The position numbers were made by a program, and so were the translations under genes. A stretch of DNA of 64,000 bases from Xanthomonas sp. NCPPB 1128. GTDB lineage: Bacteria > Pseudomonadota > Gammaproteobacteria > Xanthomonadales > Xanthomonadaceae. Positions 31,528-42,810 of this stretch are shown one piece after another. The stretch spans positions 1-64,000 of the forward strand of contig NZ_LFME01000032.1 in NCBI RefSeq assembly GCF_001043115.1, in the 5' to 3' direction. The first letter of the stretch is position 1, and each line of letters opens with the position of its first letter. The notes below the pieces were generated by a model. The model ran no database searches and was not told the origin of the DNA. It saw only the letters and a program-made list of their open reading frames with translations.

Positions 31528-31675
31528 AGGGGCAATGGCGTTGCGTTGCAGAAGCGCGGGCGGGCTGCGGCGAGCGATGCGTTCGGTCGCCTGCTTCGGC
31601 GAGGCCGAACATCGCGATGCATGTCGGGGGACGAGCATCCGGAAAAGCTGCGTGCGTGTGGCGAATCTTGCCCTT

Positions 31676-31737
31676 CGTAGGAGCGGCTTCAGCCGCGACC
31701 GTGGACGGCGCAGGTAGCGGCTGAAGCCGCTCCTACG
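31676..31737. repeat. REP-like inverted repeat (copy 3)
   Basis: GTAGGAGCGGCTTCAGCCGC and its inverse GCGGCTGAAGCCGCTCCTAC flank a loop of about 20 bases. It lies 148 bases after copy 2 in the same intergenic gap. Confidence 0.88.
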
Positions 31738-31777
31738 AGAAGCCACAGACCGCGATACAGCATTGCATGCTGTGGAA

Positions 31778-31804
31778 AATCCCCAATCCCCAATCCCCAA
31801 TCCG
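31778..31804. repeat. AATCCCC tandem repeat arm
   Basis: Three consecutive AATCCCC units next to the terminator of receptor 2; same family as the ruv-cluster elements. Confidence 0.75.
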
Positions 31805-31810
31805 CGGCCC

Positions 31811-31840
31811 CAAAAACAACGGCCCGGAAATCCGGGCCGT
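31811..31840 (-). terminator. Intrinsic terminator of receptor 2
   Basis: On the minus strand a perfect 10-pair stem ACGGCCCGGA / TCCGGGCCGT with a two-base loop is followed by TGTTTTTG. It lies 45 bases after the stop codon of the receptor gene ending at 31886. Confidence 0.85.
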
Positions 31841-31885
31841 CGTCATGCCGCTCAACCTGGGCGCAGTCCATGCCCGCTCACCCAA

Positions 31886-34276
31886 TCACCAGCGGTAGTT
31901 GATCCGCCCGTACACATAGGCGCCGTTGAAACCATACGGCGAGTAGTTGCTGTACGGCAGCATGCCGTAGGTGGAGTTGATCAGGTTGGCGGTCTTGTCC
32001 GGGTACTGGTCGAACACGTTGTCCGCGCCCAGCGTCAGCGTCCAGTTCGTGCTCGGCTTGAAGCTGGCCGAGGCGTCGACCACCCAGTCCGCGCCGTAGG
32101 TCTGGTCGCGTGCGGCGATGGCCGAATTGCGCACGGTGAATTCGCCGTAGCGGGTGGCGGCCAGGCTCAGGTCCCACTTCGGCAGTTTCCAGGTGCCGCT
32201 GAGGATCAGCTTGTCCTTCGGGTAGCTGTCCTCCAGGCGGCCGATCTCGTCGCGGCCCAGGGTGGTCTGGGTCGAGCCGATGGCGGCCAGCGCCTGCGGC
32301 TGGGTCACCGCATGGGTGATGTCGGTCTTGCTGTAGCCGTAGCTGGCGGTGAGGTCCAGCGTGCTGGCCGCGAGCGGGATGCTGTAGGTGCCGACCACGT
32401 CGACGCCGCGGGTGCGGGTGTCGGCGGCGTTGCTGAAGTAGCGCACGCTGGTGACGTTGCTGTAGCCGAGCTGGCGCAGCTTGGCCAGCACCGCCGCGTC
32501 GTTGAGGTTGGACGACAGCAGGATGCGGTCGTCGATCTCGATCTGGTACGCGTCCACGGTCAGGTACAGGCGCTCGACCGGCTGCAGCACCAGGCCCAGG
32601 CTGTAGGACAGCGAAGTCTCGGCCTTCAGCGGTGCGGCACCCAGCGCCTGGGCCACGGCGCTGTTCACCGGGAAGGTGCCGGATTCGAAGAAGCTGCCGT
32701 TGATGTAGCTGCTGGTCACCGCCTGGTACTGCTGCTGCGCCAGCGACGGCGCGCGGAAGCCGCTGGCCACGGTGCCGCGCAGCGCCACCTTGTCGGTGAA
32801 CGCGTAACGCGCCGACAGCTTGCCGGAGGTCTTGCTGCCGAAATCGGAGTAGTCCTCGTAGCGGCCGGTGAGGCCGGCGGAGAACTTGTCGGTGAGGTCG
32901 GCTTCCAGGCCCGCGTACACCGCGTAGTTGTGGCGGTCCGAATGCACCGCATTGAGCGGCGCGAAGCCGGCGAAGCCCTGCGCGCCGCCGGTGGTGCCGG
33001 TGTACGAGGCCGGCTCGCCCGGCGACTGGTTCCACTTCTCCTGGCGGTATTCGGCACCGAAGGACAGCGTCACCGGGTAGGCCAGGCCCCATTCAAGCGG
33101 CTGGGTGAAGTCGGCGTTGACCGCGTTCTGGGTGTACTCCAGCGCGCCGTCGTAGAAGCGACTCGGGCTGTCGGCGCCGAGGCTGTAGTTGATGCTGTTG
33201 CCGGTGTGGAAGTCGACCTTGTTGTAGCCATAGTTGTAGCTGACGTCCCAGGTGAAGCCGCCGGCGGTGCTGCCCTTCAGTCCGGCGACCAGCGAGCGGT
33301 CCTTGGAGTACTGCTCGATCTGCGGCACGTAGCCGTCGGGGTAGACCTGCGCCAGCAGCGCGGTCTGGCCGTTGTGGTTGGGCGAGCGGTAGAACGCGAA
33401 CGAGGTGATGTCGCGGTTGCTGGCGATCGCGGTGGCGTAGCCGGTGAGGTGGTCGCCGAAGCGGAACTCGCCGTTGGCCGAGACCGCGGTGGCGTCGACC
33501 TTGGGATCGCCGTAGACGAAGGTGGTCTCACCGATGCCGGGATAGTTGCCGGTGTTCGGCGCGGTGCCCTGGTAGGGGCCGGCGCGGTTGGTGGCGTCCT
33601 GCTGGCTGATCTGCCCGGCCACGTGCACGCTGCCGCGGCCGTCGCCGAAGCCGACCCCGGTATCGCCGGAGAGCTGCGACTTGGCGCCGTCGCCGGCCGA
33701 GTACTGGCCGTGCTCCACGGCCAGGCTGCCGCCTTCGCTGGCGCCCTTGAGCACGATGTTGACCACGCCGGCGATGGCGTCGGAACCGTACTGCGCCGAG
33801 GCGCCGTCGCGCAGCACTTCCACCCGCTCGATCGCGGCGATCGGGATCGCGTTGAGATCCACCGCCGAGGCGCCGCGGCCGATGGTGCCGTTGACGTTGA
33901 TCATCGCCGAGGTGTGGCGGCGCTTGCCGTTGACCAGCACCAGCACCTGGTCTGGCGAGAGCCCGCGCAACTGCGCCGGGCGGATGCCGCTGGTGCCGTC
34001 GGTCAATGCCGGGCGCGGGAAATTCAGCGAGGGCAGGGAGCGCGACAGCGCGGTCGCCAGTTCCGAGGTGCCGGTGGCCTGCAGCGCCTCGGGGGTGATG
34101 ATGTCGATCGGCGATTGCGACTCGGCGACGGTGCGGTCGCTGACGCGGGTGCCGGTGACGATGACCGTGTCCAGTGTGCTGGGCGTGCTCGGTGCGTCGG
34201 ACGCGGTCTGGGCGAAGGAGGGGGCGGCGAGGGCGGCGAGCACGGCGCTCGCCAGCAGCGACAACGGACGGTTCAT
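31886..34276 (-). CDS. TonB-dependent receptor, paralogue 2 of 3
   Basis: A 796-residue outer-membrane receptor. The signal peptide is NRPLSLLASAVLAALAAPSFAQ, then a Ser/Thr/Pro linker, the TonB box LDTVIVTGTRV, a plug nearly identical to receptor 1 (LRGLSPDQVLVLVNGKRRHT, VERVEVLRDGASAQYGSDAI), and a barrel ending in RINYRW. The ATG at 34276 is preceded by GGAG. Divergence from the neighbouring paralogues is concentrated in the barrel loops, which suggests different ligands. It has its own terminator and an AT-rich upstream region, so it is probably transcribed separately. Confidence 0.86.
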   Translation of the reverse strand: MNRPLSLLASAVLAALAAPSFAQTASDAPSTPSTLDTVIVTGTRVSDRTVAESQSPIDIITPEALQATGTSELATALSRSLPSLNFPRPALTDGTSGIRPAQLRGLSPDQVLVLVNGKRRHTSAMINVNGTIGRGASAVDLNAIPIAAIERVEVLRDGASAQYGSDAIAGVVNIVLKGASEGGSLAVEHGQYSAGDGAKSQLSGDTGVGFGDGRGSVHVAGQISQQDATNRAGPYQGTAPNTGNYPGIGETTFVYGDPKVDATAVSANGEFRFGDHLTGYATAIASNRDITSFAFYRSPNHNGQTALLAQVYPDGYVPQIEQYSKDRSLVAGLKGSTAGGFTWDVSYNYGYNKVDFHTGNSINYSLGADSPSRFYDGALEYTQNAVNADFTQPLEWGLAYPVTLSFGAEYRQEKWNQSPGEPASYTGTTGGAQGFAGFAPLNAVHSDRHNYAVYAGLEADLTDKFSAGLTGRYEDYSDFGSKTSGKLSARYAFTDKVALRGTVASGFRAPSLAQQQYQAVTSSYINGSFFESGTFPVNSAVAQALGAAPLKAETSLSYSLGLVLQPVERLYLTVDAYQIEIDDRILLSSNLNDAAVLAKLRQLGYSNVTSVRYFSNAADTRTRGVDVVGTYSIPLAASTLDLTASYGYSKTDITHAVTQPQALAAIGSTQTTLGRDEIGRLEDSYPKDKLILSGTWKLPKWDLSLAATRYGEFTVRNSAIAARDQTYGADWVVDASASFKPSTNWTLTLGADNVFDQYPDKTANLINSTYGMLPYSNYSPYGFNGAYVYGRINYRW

Positions 34277-34590
34277 GGAAACTCCAACAGGTGCCGAAAA
34301 CGGCAGGCGGGGCACGCGGCGGCCGGCAGGGCCGGCAGGCTGCGTCCTCAGGGACGTCTAATTATTTTTTAACATGCGTGCTGCGTCGCAGGATGCAAGC
34401 GCATGTTCTTATTCCATTGCGTTCTAAGGGCGGCAGAACGCCGCGCCCCGCCATCCGCTATGGCGAGGCGCGAACAACGTCCCGGTAGCGTCCGCGCCCA
34501 CCGGGACAGCTGCGGCATAGGCCTGTTGGCCGCGCGAGTCACGCGTGGCGAGACGTCGCCGCCTGTCGCGGCGACGCCCGCAAGGTTCGC
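34277..34590. other. Intergenic region between receptors 2 and 3
   Basis: AT-rich TAATTATTTTTTAACA at about 34359-34374 is the likely core promoter of receptor 2. Two GC-rich stem-loops follow receptor 3: GTCCCGGT/ACCGGGAC at about 34479-34507 and GTCGCCGC/GCGGCGAC at about 34556-34576. Neither has a clear U-tract. No gene seen. Confidence 0.45.
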
Positions 34591-36981
34591 TCAGAAACGG
34601 TAGCTCACCCGCCCGTACCAGTAGCGTCCGTTGAAGCCGAACGGCGACAGCGGCGAGTACTGCAGGCCGTTGGGGCGGTCGTCGTAGATGTTGTTGAGCG
34701 CGGTCCGGGTCGGGTACTGGTTGGTGACGTTGTCGGCGCCGACGGTAAAGGTGAGGTCGTGCCAGGCGTAGCTGGTGGACAGGTTGAGCAGCCAGCGTGC
34801 GGCGAAGCCCTGGTCCTGGCTGCCGTCGGCCTCGTCGCCGCGGCGGGTGATGGCGCCGTAGCGGGTGGCGTCGCCGTGCAGGGTCCAGCCGGCCAGGCTC
34901 CAGTCACCGCTGAGCACGTACTTGGTGCGCGGCGTGGCATCGGTCAGCAGGCCCTGGCTGGCGCGGCCGAAGTTCGGATCGGAGATCTCCAGGATCTCGG
35001 TCTTGCTGTAGTTGGCGCTGACACTGAGGTTGAGCGAGCCGGCGCGGTCGAGGTCGAGCAGGTAGTTGTTCACCCAATCCACGCCGCGGGTGCGGGTGGT
35101 GGCGCCGTTGACGAAGAACTGCGCCGCGCTGACCTGGCCGATCGGCACGGCCAGCGAGATCTGGTCCGAATACAGGATCTGGTCCCAGATGCGGATCTGG
35201 TACAGATCCAGGGTGGCATTGAAGCCGCCGCCGGGTTGCCAGACCGCGCCGACGCTGTAGTTGGTGGATTTCTCCGGCGACAGCGGCTTGGCGCCGAGCG
35301 CGATGGCCACCGGGTCGGAGGTGCGGTAGGTGCCGATCTGGCTGAGGACGCCGTCCACCGGCAGGGTCACCACCGAGGCGTAGTTCTGTTGCGCCAGCGA
35401 GGGCGCGCGGAAGCCGTTGGAGATGGTGCCGCGCACGGCGAAGGCGTCATTGAGCTGGTAGCGCGCCGACAGCTTGCCCGAGCGGGTGGCGCCGGCATCG
35501 CTGTAGTCCTCGTAGCGCGCGGCGATCCCGCCGGACAGGCGCTCGCTCAGGTCCGCCTCCAGGTCGGCGTACACCGCCTTGCTGTGGCGCTGGAACTGCC
35601 CGGCCACCGAGGGCGCCAGGCCGGGAAACACCTGCGAGCCGCCTGGGTAGGGCGCGCCAGTCTCGGGGTTGATGGCGTTCGGATCGAAGTAGATCGAGGT
35701 GGGCGAGCCGGCCACCACGGCGTACTTGTCCTGCCGGTACTCGGCGCCGAAGGCGAGGTTCACCGGGTAGGCCAGGCCCCAGTCCAGGGACTTGCTGAAG
35801 TCGGCGTTGAGCGCGTTCTGCTCGTTGCGGAAGCCACCGGCGTTGAAGCGCGTCGGCGAGGCGCCGGTGCTCCAGTACAGGTTGGTGTTGATGGTGTTGC
35901 GCAGGTCGAAGGTGACGTCGTTCTTGCCGTAGTCGGCGGAGACGTCCCAGGTCCAGCCGTTGTCGATGCTGCCCTTGACGCCGAGCACCGCGGCGCGGTC
36001 GTTGGACGGGTTGTAGATCTGCGGCAGGAAGCCGTTGGGATAGACCGCCTGCACGTTGCGGTCGCTGTTGTCCCAGGCGCGGTAGTAGCCGTTGGACAGC
36101 ACCTCGCGGCGGCTGACGTTGGCGTAGCCGTACAGCTCCACGTGCGGCGTGAGTGCGTAGCCGAAATTGACCAGCCCCTGGTAGGTCTTGACCGCCGGGT
36201 CGCCGTAGCGCTCGTAGGGAACGCCGCTGGGGTTGGCGGCCCCGGCCAGGGTGGTGGCCTTGTCGGTGTTCTCGGCGCGGTTGGTGTTCATCGCGTTGAG
36301 GTAGTTCCACGACACCCGCACCCAGCCCGGCGCCTCGCCGCCCGGCGCACCGCCGAAGGCCAGCCCGTAGGAGCCGTCGATGCCGTTCTGCGCGCCGTCG
36401 CCCTTGTCCATGATGCCGCCGCTGACGGACACGCTGTTGCTGCCGGCCTTGGCGCCGTGCTTGAGCACGATGTTGATGACCCCGGCGATGGCGTCGGAGC
36501 CGTACTGCGCGGAGGCGCCGTCGCGCAGCACCTCGATGCGCGCGATTGCCGACATCGGGATCGAGTTGAGGTCGGCCGGCGCCGAGCCGCGCCCGACCGA
36601 CGGGTTGTAGTTGACCAGCGAGGTGGTGTGGTAGCGCTTGCCGTCCAGCAACACCAGCACCGCGTCCGGCGACAGGCCGCGCAGGGTCGCCGGGCGCAGC
36701 GCGTCGTTGCCGTCGTTGATCGCCGGACGCGGGAAGTTCAGCGACGGCAACAGCTTGCCCAGTGCGCTGGCGAGGTCGCTGGCGCCGGTGGCCTGCAGCG
36801 CTTCGGGCGCGATGATGTCGATCGGCGATTGCGACTCGGCCACGGTGCGGTCGGCGACGCGGGTGCCGGTGACGATGATGTTGTCCAGCGTGGTCGGGGC
36901 CTGCTGGGACTGGGCGAGGCTGTTGGCGGAGGCGAGCGCGAGCAGGACGGCACTGACGAGGGGGAGGCGGCGTTGCGTCAT
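34591..36981 (-). CDS. TonB-dependent receptor, paralogue 3 of 3
   Basis: A 796-residue receptor, the most diverged of the three. The signal peptide is RRLPLVSAVLLALASANSLAQ; then the TonB box LDNIIVTGTRV, a plug with LRGLSPDAVLVLLDGKRYHT and IARIEVLRDGASAQYGSDAI, and a barrel ending in RVSYRF with the canonical terminal Phe. The start at 36981 was chosen for the signal peptide; the upstream in-frame stretch is not protein-like. The ABC-F gene is divergent from it. The upstream gap contains an imperfect palindrome CGGATTGAAATCCG (37071-37084) that may be an operator. Confidence 0.86.
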   Translation of the reverse strand: MTQRRLPLVSAVLLALASANSLAQSQQAPTTLDNIIVTGTRVADRTVAESQSPIDIIAPEALQATGASDLASALGKLLPSLNFPRPAINDGNDALRPATLRGLSPDAVLVLLDGKRYHTTSLVNYNPSVGRGSAPADLNSIPMSAIARIEVLRDGASAQYGSDAIAGVINIVLKHGAKAGSNSVSVSGGIMDKGDGAQNGIDGSYGLAFGGAPGGEAPGWVRVSWNYLNAMNTNRAENTDKATTLAGAANPSGVPYERYGDPAVKTYQGLVNFGYALTPHVELYGYANVSRREVLSNGYYRAWDNSDRNVQAVYPNGFLPQIYNPSNDRAAVLGVKGSIDNGWTWDVSADYGKNDVTFDLRNTINTNLYWSTGASPTRFNAGGFRNEQNALNADFSKSLDWGLAYPVNLAFGAEYRQDKYAVVAGSPTSIYFDPNAINPETGAPYPGGSQVFPGLAPSVAGQFQRHSKAVYADLEADLSERLSGGIAARYEDYSDAGATRSGKLSARYQLNDAFAVRGTISNGFRAPSLAQQNYASVVTLPVDGVLSQIGTYRTSDPVAIALGAKPLSPEKSTNYSVGAVWQPGGGFNATLDLYQIRIWDQILYSDQISLAVPIGQVSAAQFFVNGATTRTRGVDWVNNYLLDLDRAGSLNLSVSANYSKTEILEISDPNFGRASQGLLTDATPRTKYVLSGDWSLAGWTLHGDATRYGAITRRGDEADGSQDQGFAARWLLNLSTSYAWHDLTFTVGADNVTNQYPTRTALNNIYDDRPNGLQYSPLSPFGFNGRYWYGRVSYRF

Positions 36982-37235
36982 CGGGCGGGGACTCCTGGCT
37001 GGGGGACTTGGCGTGGGTCTGGCGATTTCCGGTTTAGATGGGGCAAATGGTGCGATGCAGCGTGTGCCATCGGATTGAAATCCGTTTTTCACATGGGCGC
37101 GTATACAAAAACGGACCTGGGTCGGGTTTTCGCGGCGGCCCGCGCGCCGTCCCTGACCGCGCCGCATCGCCGCCCCGGGTGGGCCGGGGCGGGCGAAGCG
37201 GCTACACTTCCGCCTCGCTAGCCGAGTGCCCTGCC

Positions 37236-39095
<1,860 letters not shown>

Positions 39096-39297
39096 GGCGT
39101 GCCGTCAGTCTCATTGCCGGTGCATGGCGCGAGGGCGGCTCTCACGCCTGCGCCGGCCACTCCCGGAACACCACGCAGGCCGTCGTGGCATTCGGCATCG
39201 CCGGCGGCGCGGTGCGGCACTGGCCGCTTTGCACCGATCCCGCGGTGCGTGGCACGCTCCGTGCCCGGCCCTGGGCGACAGCGCGAGGAGGAGCACG

Positions 39298-39816
39298 ATG
39301 ATCAGCGGCAGCATCACGGTGCAGGATTACCTGGCCGCACAACGCCTGCATCAACAGCGTGGGCATCGACGCGTGCTGCTGGCGATGGCGGCGCTGCTGC
39401 TGCTCGGACTGGCGGTGTTCGCGTTCGCCAGGCACGGTTCCGGCATGGCCATCATCGGCGTCATGCTGGCCGCCGCCGGTGGCGGTGGCCTGATCGGCCA
39501 GACCATCCAGTCGGCATGGACGATGCCGCGCAAAGTCCGGCGCCTGCATGCGCAGCAGGCGGCGTTGCGGCATCGCCTCACCTATCGCTGGGACGCGGCC
39601 GGCCTGGAGATCACCTGGACGGACGGGCGCGTGCAACGCCCCTGGCGCGACTACGTGCGCTATCGCGAGAATCCGCAGGTGCTGATGCTGTACCAGAACG
39701 ACATCCTGTTCGATCTGGTGCCGACAGCCTGGTTCGCCGATGCCGCGCAGCGCGATGCGTTCCGGCAACTGGCGGCGGCGCAGGTGGGCACCGACGCTGG
39801 CAAGCGCGCCGTGTAG
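39298..39816 (+). CDS. YcxB-like membrane protein
   Basis: A 172-residue protein. The N-terminal SGSITVQDYLAAQRLHQ is followed by two membrane helices (about 27-45 and 52-72). A cytoplasmic domain comes next with the YcxB-like pattern: YRWDAAGLEITWTDGRVQRPWRDYVRYREN, then VLMLYQNDILFDLVPTAWF and a closing helix. Function unknown. The ATG at 39298 is preceded by GAGGAGGAG at 5 to 13 bases. It stands alone after the ABC-F gene and is followed by a repeat-filled gap. Confidence 0.75.
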   Translation: MISGSITVQDYLAAQRLHQQRGHRRVLLAMAALLLLGLAVFAFARHGSGMAIIGVMLAAAGGGGLIGQTIQSAWTMPRKVRRLHAQQAALRHRLTYRWDAAGLEITWTDGRVQRPWRDYVRYRENPQVLMLYQNDILFDLVPTAWFADAAQRDAFRQLAAAQVGTDAGKRAV

Positions 39817-39947
39817 CGGGCGCCGCAGGCAGGGCGTGCGCCGGAGAGACGTGAGATGTGGATGTCCGGGCCAGGTCTGTTCCCGCGGATGCGGCTCGGC
39901 AGTGGTGTCGCCGCCGAGCACGGATGATTCCCGCCGACCTAACGGTA

Positions 39948-40075
39948 CCTTCTCCCTGCGGGAGAAGGTGCCCCGAAGGGGCGGATGAGGCTGCGTGTGC
40001 CTGGGAAGTCGGAGCAGCCGGGCGTGCGTGCTGGCGCACCCTCACCCCAACCCCTCTCCCGGTGGGAGAGGGGCT
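39948..40075. repeat. Diverged single copy of the CTCTCCC/GGGAGAG hairpin element
   Basis: Two hairpins: CCTTCTCCC/GGGAGAAGG at 39948-39968, and CCCCTCTCCC/GGGAGAGGGG at 40051-40073. GCCCCGAAGGGGCGGATGAGG and CCCTCACCCCAACC lie between them. Same family as the tandem block at 12588-12918, in a different order. A diverged REP half (GGGAGGGGCTTCAGCCCCGA) follows at about 40135-40155. The whole gap 39817-40349 shows no credible gene. Confidence 0.8.
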
Positions 40076-40349
40076 TCAATCACGTCTTGACGCCGCTCCA
40101 AGCGAGGCCGGAGCGCGAGCCGGCGCACCCGTGTGGGAGGGGCTTCAGCCCCGACGCCGCATTGCCTAAGCCAACGGCAGGTCCCGCCTGCATTGCATGC
40201 GCCAGCGCCCAGGGCTGAGCGCGCGCCTGGCCCACGAGGACGCTGCTGGCGGCAGTGGCACGCCGTGCCCGGCGCGATCGGTCGCGCCGGACGCGCGGGG
40301 CAGATAAGGACGATCGAATCGGCCAGCGCGCGGCGCCGGCCCTTGCCGC

Positions 40350-40646
40350 TCAGGCGGCAGCGCTGGCCACGACCAGCAGGCCGCCGGCGATCGCCGCCCA
40401 GTCCAGCGGCGTGCGCGAGCGCAGGCTCTGCAGCGAGGGGCGGGCGGTCGGTGTCGGTCGCAGGCTGGCCTTGAGCGCCATCAGCGCCAAGCCGGTGGCG
40501 CTGAGCGCCCAATGCCATTCGCTGGCGCCGCCGCGCAGGAAGTAGGCCAGATGCAGCACACACAGGCATCCCAATACGGCTGCCAGCACGACGTCACGCG
40601 AGACCAGGCCCGGACGGGCGGTCAGGACAACACGGTTCATCAGCAT
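40350..40646 (-). CDS. Small hypothetical membrane protein
   Basis: A 98-residue protein I do not recognise. Hydrophobic segments at about 18-36 (RDVVLAAVLGCLCVLHLAYF), 45-58 (HWALSATGLALMAL) and 81-98 (LDWAAIAGGLLVVASAAA) alternate with basic loops. GGGGGA precedes the ATG at 40646 by 4 bases; a second ATG at 40640 is in better distance to it. No family motif, no neighbours in the same operon. Confidence 0.5.
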   Translation of the reverse strand: MLMNRVVLTARPGLVSRDVVLAAVLGCLCVLHLAYFLRGGASEWHWALSATGLALMALKASLRPTPTARPSLQSLRSRTPLDWAAIAGGLLVVASAAA

Positions 40647-40859
40647 GTTTCCCCCGAAAGCGGTGGCGCCTTCCCCAGGCGCACATTCCGACTGCGACCA
40701 GGATCATAGTTAGGGCCTGACATGCCGCCAAGCGGCAGTGCACAAATTCTTCACATGGCTGTCAGTCCCTGCTGATAGGCCAAGCAAGGCGCGTGCCGGA
40801 TGTGTCCAGGTGGCGTGCTACAGGTGACCTGGAGAAGGGCCCGCAACGGGGCCTGCCGC

Positions 40860-41738
40860 TCAATCCGGGCGTAGCGCCTGCTCGGCCAGCAACCATTGGT
40901 GCAGGCGCCGGCCGGCGTCGCTTTCCGCGCGCGAACGCAGCCGGGTCAGCCAGTAGCGGCCCAGGTCGATGCGGGTCGGGAACGGGCACAGCAGTCGCCC
41001 GGCATCCAGGTCCTGGGCGAACAGGCGCAGCGGCAGCAGCGCCACACCGTGGCCGGCCGCGGCGATGCTGGCCAGGGTCAGCGAGGCATCGCAGATCGGG
41101 CCGCTGGCCTGCACGTCGGGTGCGCCGGCAGCCTGCAGCCAGCGCGGCCATTCGTCCAGCCGGTAGGAGCGCAGCAGGGTGGTCCTGGCGAGGTCTGCGG
41201 GCGTGCGCAGCAGCGGCGCCAGCACCGGGGCGCACACCGGGGCGAAGGGGGCGTCCAGGATCGGCGTGGCGTACTGGCCCTGCCAGTCGCCGTCGCCGAA
41301 GCGGATCGCGAGGTCCAGGCCTTCGCCGGCGAGGTCGACGCGGTTGTTGTGGGTGTACACGCGCAGTTCGATGTCCGGGTGCGCGGCGTGGAACGCATCC
41401 AGCCGCGGCAGCAGCCAGCCCACCGCGAAGGTGCCGACCACGCCCACGCTCAGCGTCTCGCGGTAGCGGCCGCCGGCGAAGCGCTGCAGGGTGGAGGCGA
41501 TGCGGTCGAACGCCTCGGTCAGCACCGGATGCAGGCGCAGGCCCTCGTCGGTCAGCGCCACGCCGCGCGGCAGGCGCTGGAACAGCACCACGCCCAGGCG
41601 CGCCTCCAACTGCTTGATCTGGTGGCTGAGCGCGGCCTAGGTCACGCACAGCTCGGCCGCGGCGCGGGTCAGGTTCTGGTGCCGCGCCGCGGCCTCGAAG
41701 GCGCGCAGGGCGTTCAACGGCAGGTGCGGGCGGATCAT
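40860..41738 (-). pseudogene. ampR: AmpR-like LysR regulator with in-frame amber stop in the HTH
   Basis: The frame from ATG 41738 encodes an AmpR-type LysR regulator of about 292 residues: IRPHLPLNALRAFEAAARH, then NLTRAAAELCVT, a TAG at 41639-41637, then AALSHQIKQLEARLGVVLFQ, and a complete effector domain to the TGA at 40860. The amber codon is codon 34, inside the recognition helix-turn-helix, where family members I recall have Gln (CAG) or another residue. A single C-to-T change would explain it. The rest of the gene is intact. It is divergent from a class A beta-lactamase gene 98 bases away, the classical ampR-bla arrangement. A sequencing error, suppression or reinitiation (TTG at 41609) cannot be excluded. 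Confidence 0.85.
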
Positions 41739-41836
41739 CGCCAGGCATCAATTCGGCTCATGGGTGCGATTGAATAACCTCGCTGGTGGGGGCAGGTCAA
41801 TGCGGCCATCATCCTGGCTCCCGACGGAGGTGGACG
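41739..41836. promoter_or_regulatory. ampR-bla divergent control region
   Basis: A 98-base interval between divergent starts. TCAAT at 41748-41752 and ATTGA at 41769-41773 form an inverted pair with 16 bases between, a plausible LysR-type binding site. GGAGG at 41826-41830 is the ribosome-binding site of bla. Confidence 0.4.
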
Positions 41837-42745
41837 ATGCTGACGAGACGACGGTTCCTGCAGGGCGTGGGCATGGGCGCGAGCCTGCTGGCGGTGGCTG
41901 CAGTACAGGCAAAAACCGCGCAACATCCTGCGCCCACGCTGCAACAGCGCTTGGCCGACATCGAGCGCCGCAGTGGCGGCCGGTTGGGCGTGAGCCTGCT
42001 CGACGGCAGCGGCGCAAGGCTGGGCGGACAGCGCCAGGACGAGCGCTTCCCGTTGTGCAGTACCTTCAAATTTCTATTGGCGGGCGCGGTGCTGCAGCGG
42101 ATCGACCGCGGCGAACTGTCCCTGGAGCGGCGCGTGCCGGTGCGCAAGGCGGACCTGCTGGGGAATGCGCCGGTGTCCGAGCGCCATGTCGGCGGCACGC
42201 TCAGCGTGGCCGAGCTGTGCCGTGCGGCGATGATCTACAGCGACAACACCGCGGCCAACCTGCTGCTGCCGCTGGTCGGCGACCCGCCCGGGGTGACCCG
42301 TTTCCTGCGGGCGCTGGGCGATACGCAGATCCAGCTGGACCGCAACGAGCCAGGCATGAACGACTTCGTCGCCGGCGATCCGCGCGACACCACCACGCCG
42401 GCGGCGATGGCCGCGACGATGCGTGCCTTGTTGCTCGGCGAGGTGCTGCAGCCGGTGTCGCGACAACGCTTGATCGACTGGATGCGCGACAACCGCACCG
42501 GCAACGACTGCCTGCGTGCCGGCCTGCCGGCGGGCTGGCGGATCGGTGACAAGACCGGCAGCAATGGCACCGACACGCGCAACGACATCGCCATCGTGTG
42601 GGCGCCGGGACGGCCCACGCCGCTGCTGCTCACCGCCTATCTCAATGGCGCCACGGTCGACAGCGCTGCGCGCGATGCGGCACTGAAAGCGGTGGCGCAG
42701 GCGGTGGTGGCGTCGCTGCCTGCGCAGACACCGCGTACCGGCTAG
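41837..42745 (+). CDS. bla: Class A beta-lactamase (L2/BlaXc-like), Tat-exported
   Basis: Periplasmic serine beta-lactamase of 302 residues. All catalytic motifs are present: Ser75-x-x-Lys78 (STFK), Ser135-Asp-Asn (SDN), Glu171 in RNEPGMND on the omega loop, and Lys239-Thr-Gly (KTG). The N-terminus MLTRRRFLQGVGMGA is a twin-arginine signal, as in Stenotrophomonas L2. GGAGG stands 6 bases before the ATG at 41837. It is divergent from an ampR homologue that carries a stop codon. Induction by cell-wall fragments would normally need AmpR, so expression here may be constitutive-basal. Confidence 0.93.
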   Translation: MLTRRRFLQGVGMGASLLAVAAVQAKTAQHPAPTLQQRLADIERRSGGRLGVSLLDGSGARLGGQRQDERFPLCSTFKFLLAGAVLQRIDRGELSLERRVPVRKADLLGNAPVSERHVGGTLSVAELCRAAMIYSDNTAANLLLPLVGDPPGVTRFLRALGDTQIQLDRNEPGMNDFVAGDPRDTTTPAAMAATMRALLLGEVLQPVSRQRLIDWMRDNRTGNDCLRAGLPAGWRIGDKTGSNGTDTRNDIAIVWAPGRPTPLLLTAYLNGATVDSAARDAALKAVAQAVVASLPAQTPRTG

Positions 42746-42810
42746 GCGGCGTTGCGCGCGCTGTATCGCCTGCGCTCGTCGCAATCGCGCCGGATGCAGG
42801 TCGCTCTCCC

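Noticed and set aside
37071-37089. CGGATTGAAATCCG followed by TTTTT as an intrinsic terminator
   Set aside because: It lies between divergent genes, and the 6-pair stem would need a 2-base loop; an operator or chance palindrome is more likely.
40762-41751. Long 329-codon minus-strand open frame over the ampR region
   Set aside because: Arg/Pro/Ala-rich shadow in another frame; the LysR protein sequence lies in the frame interrupted by TAG.
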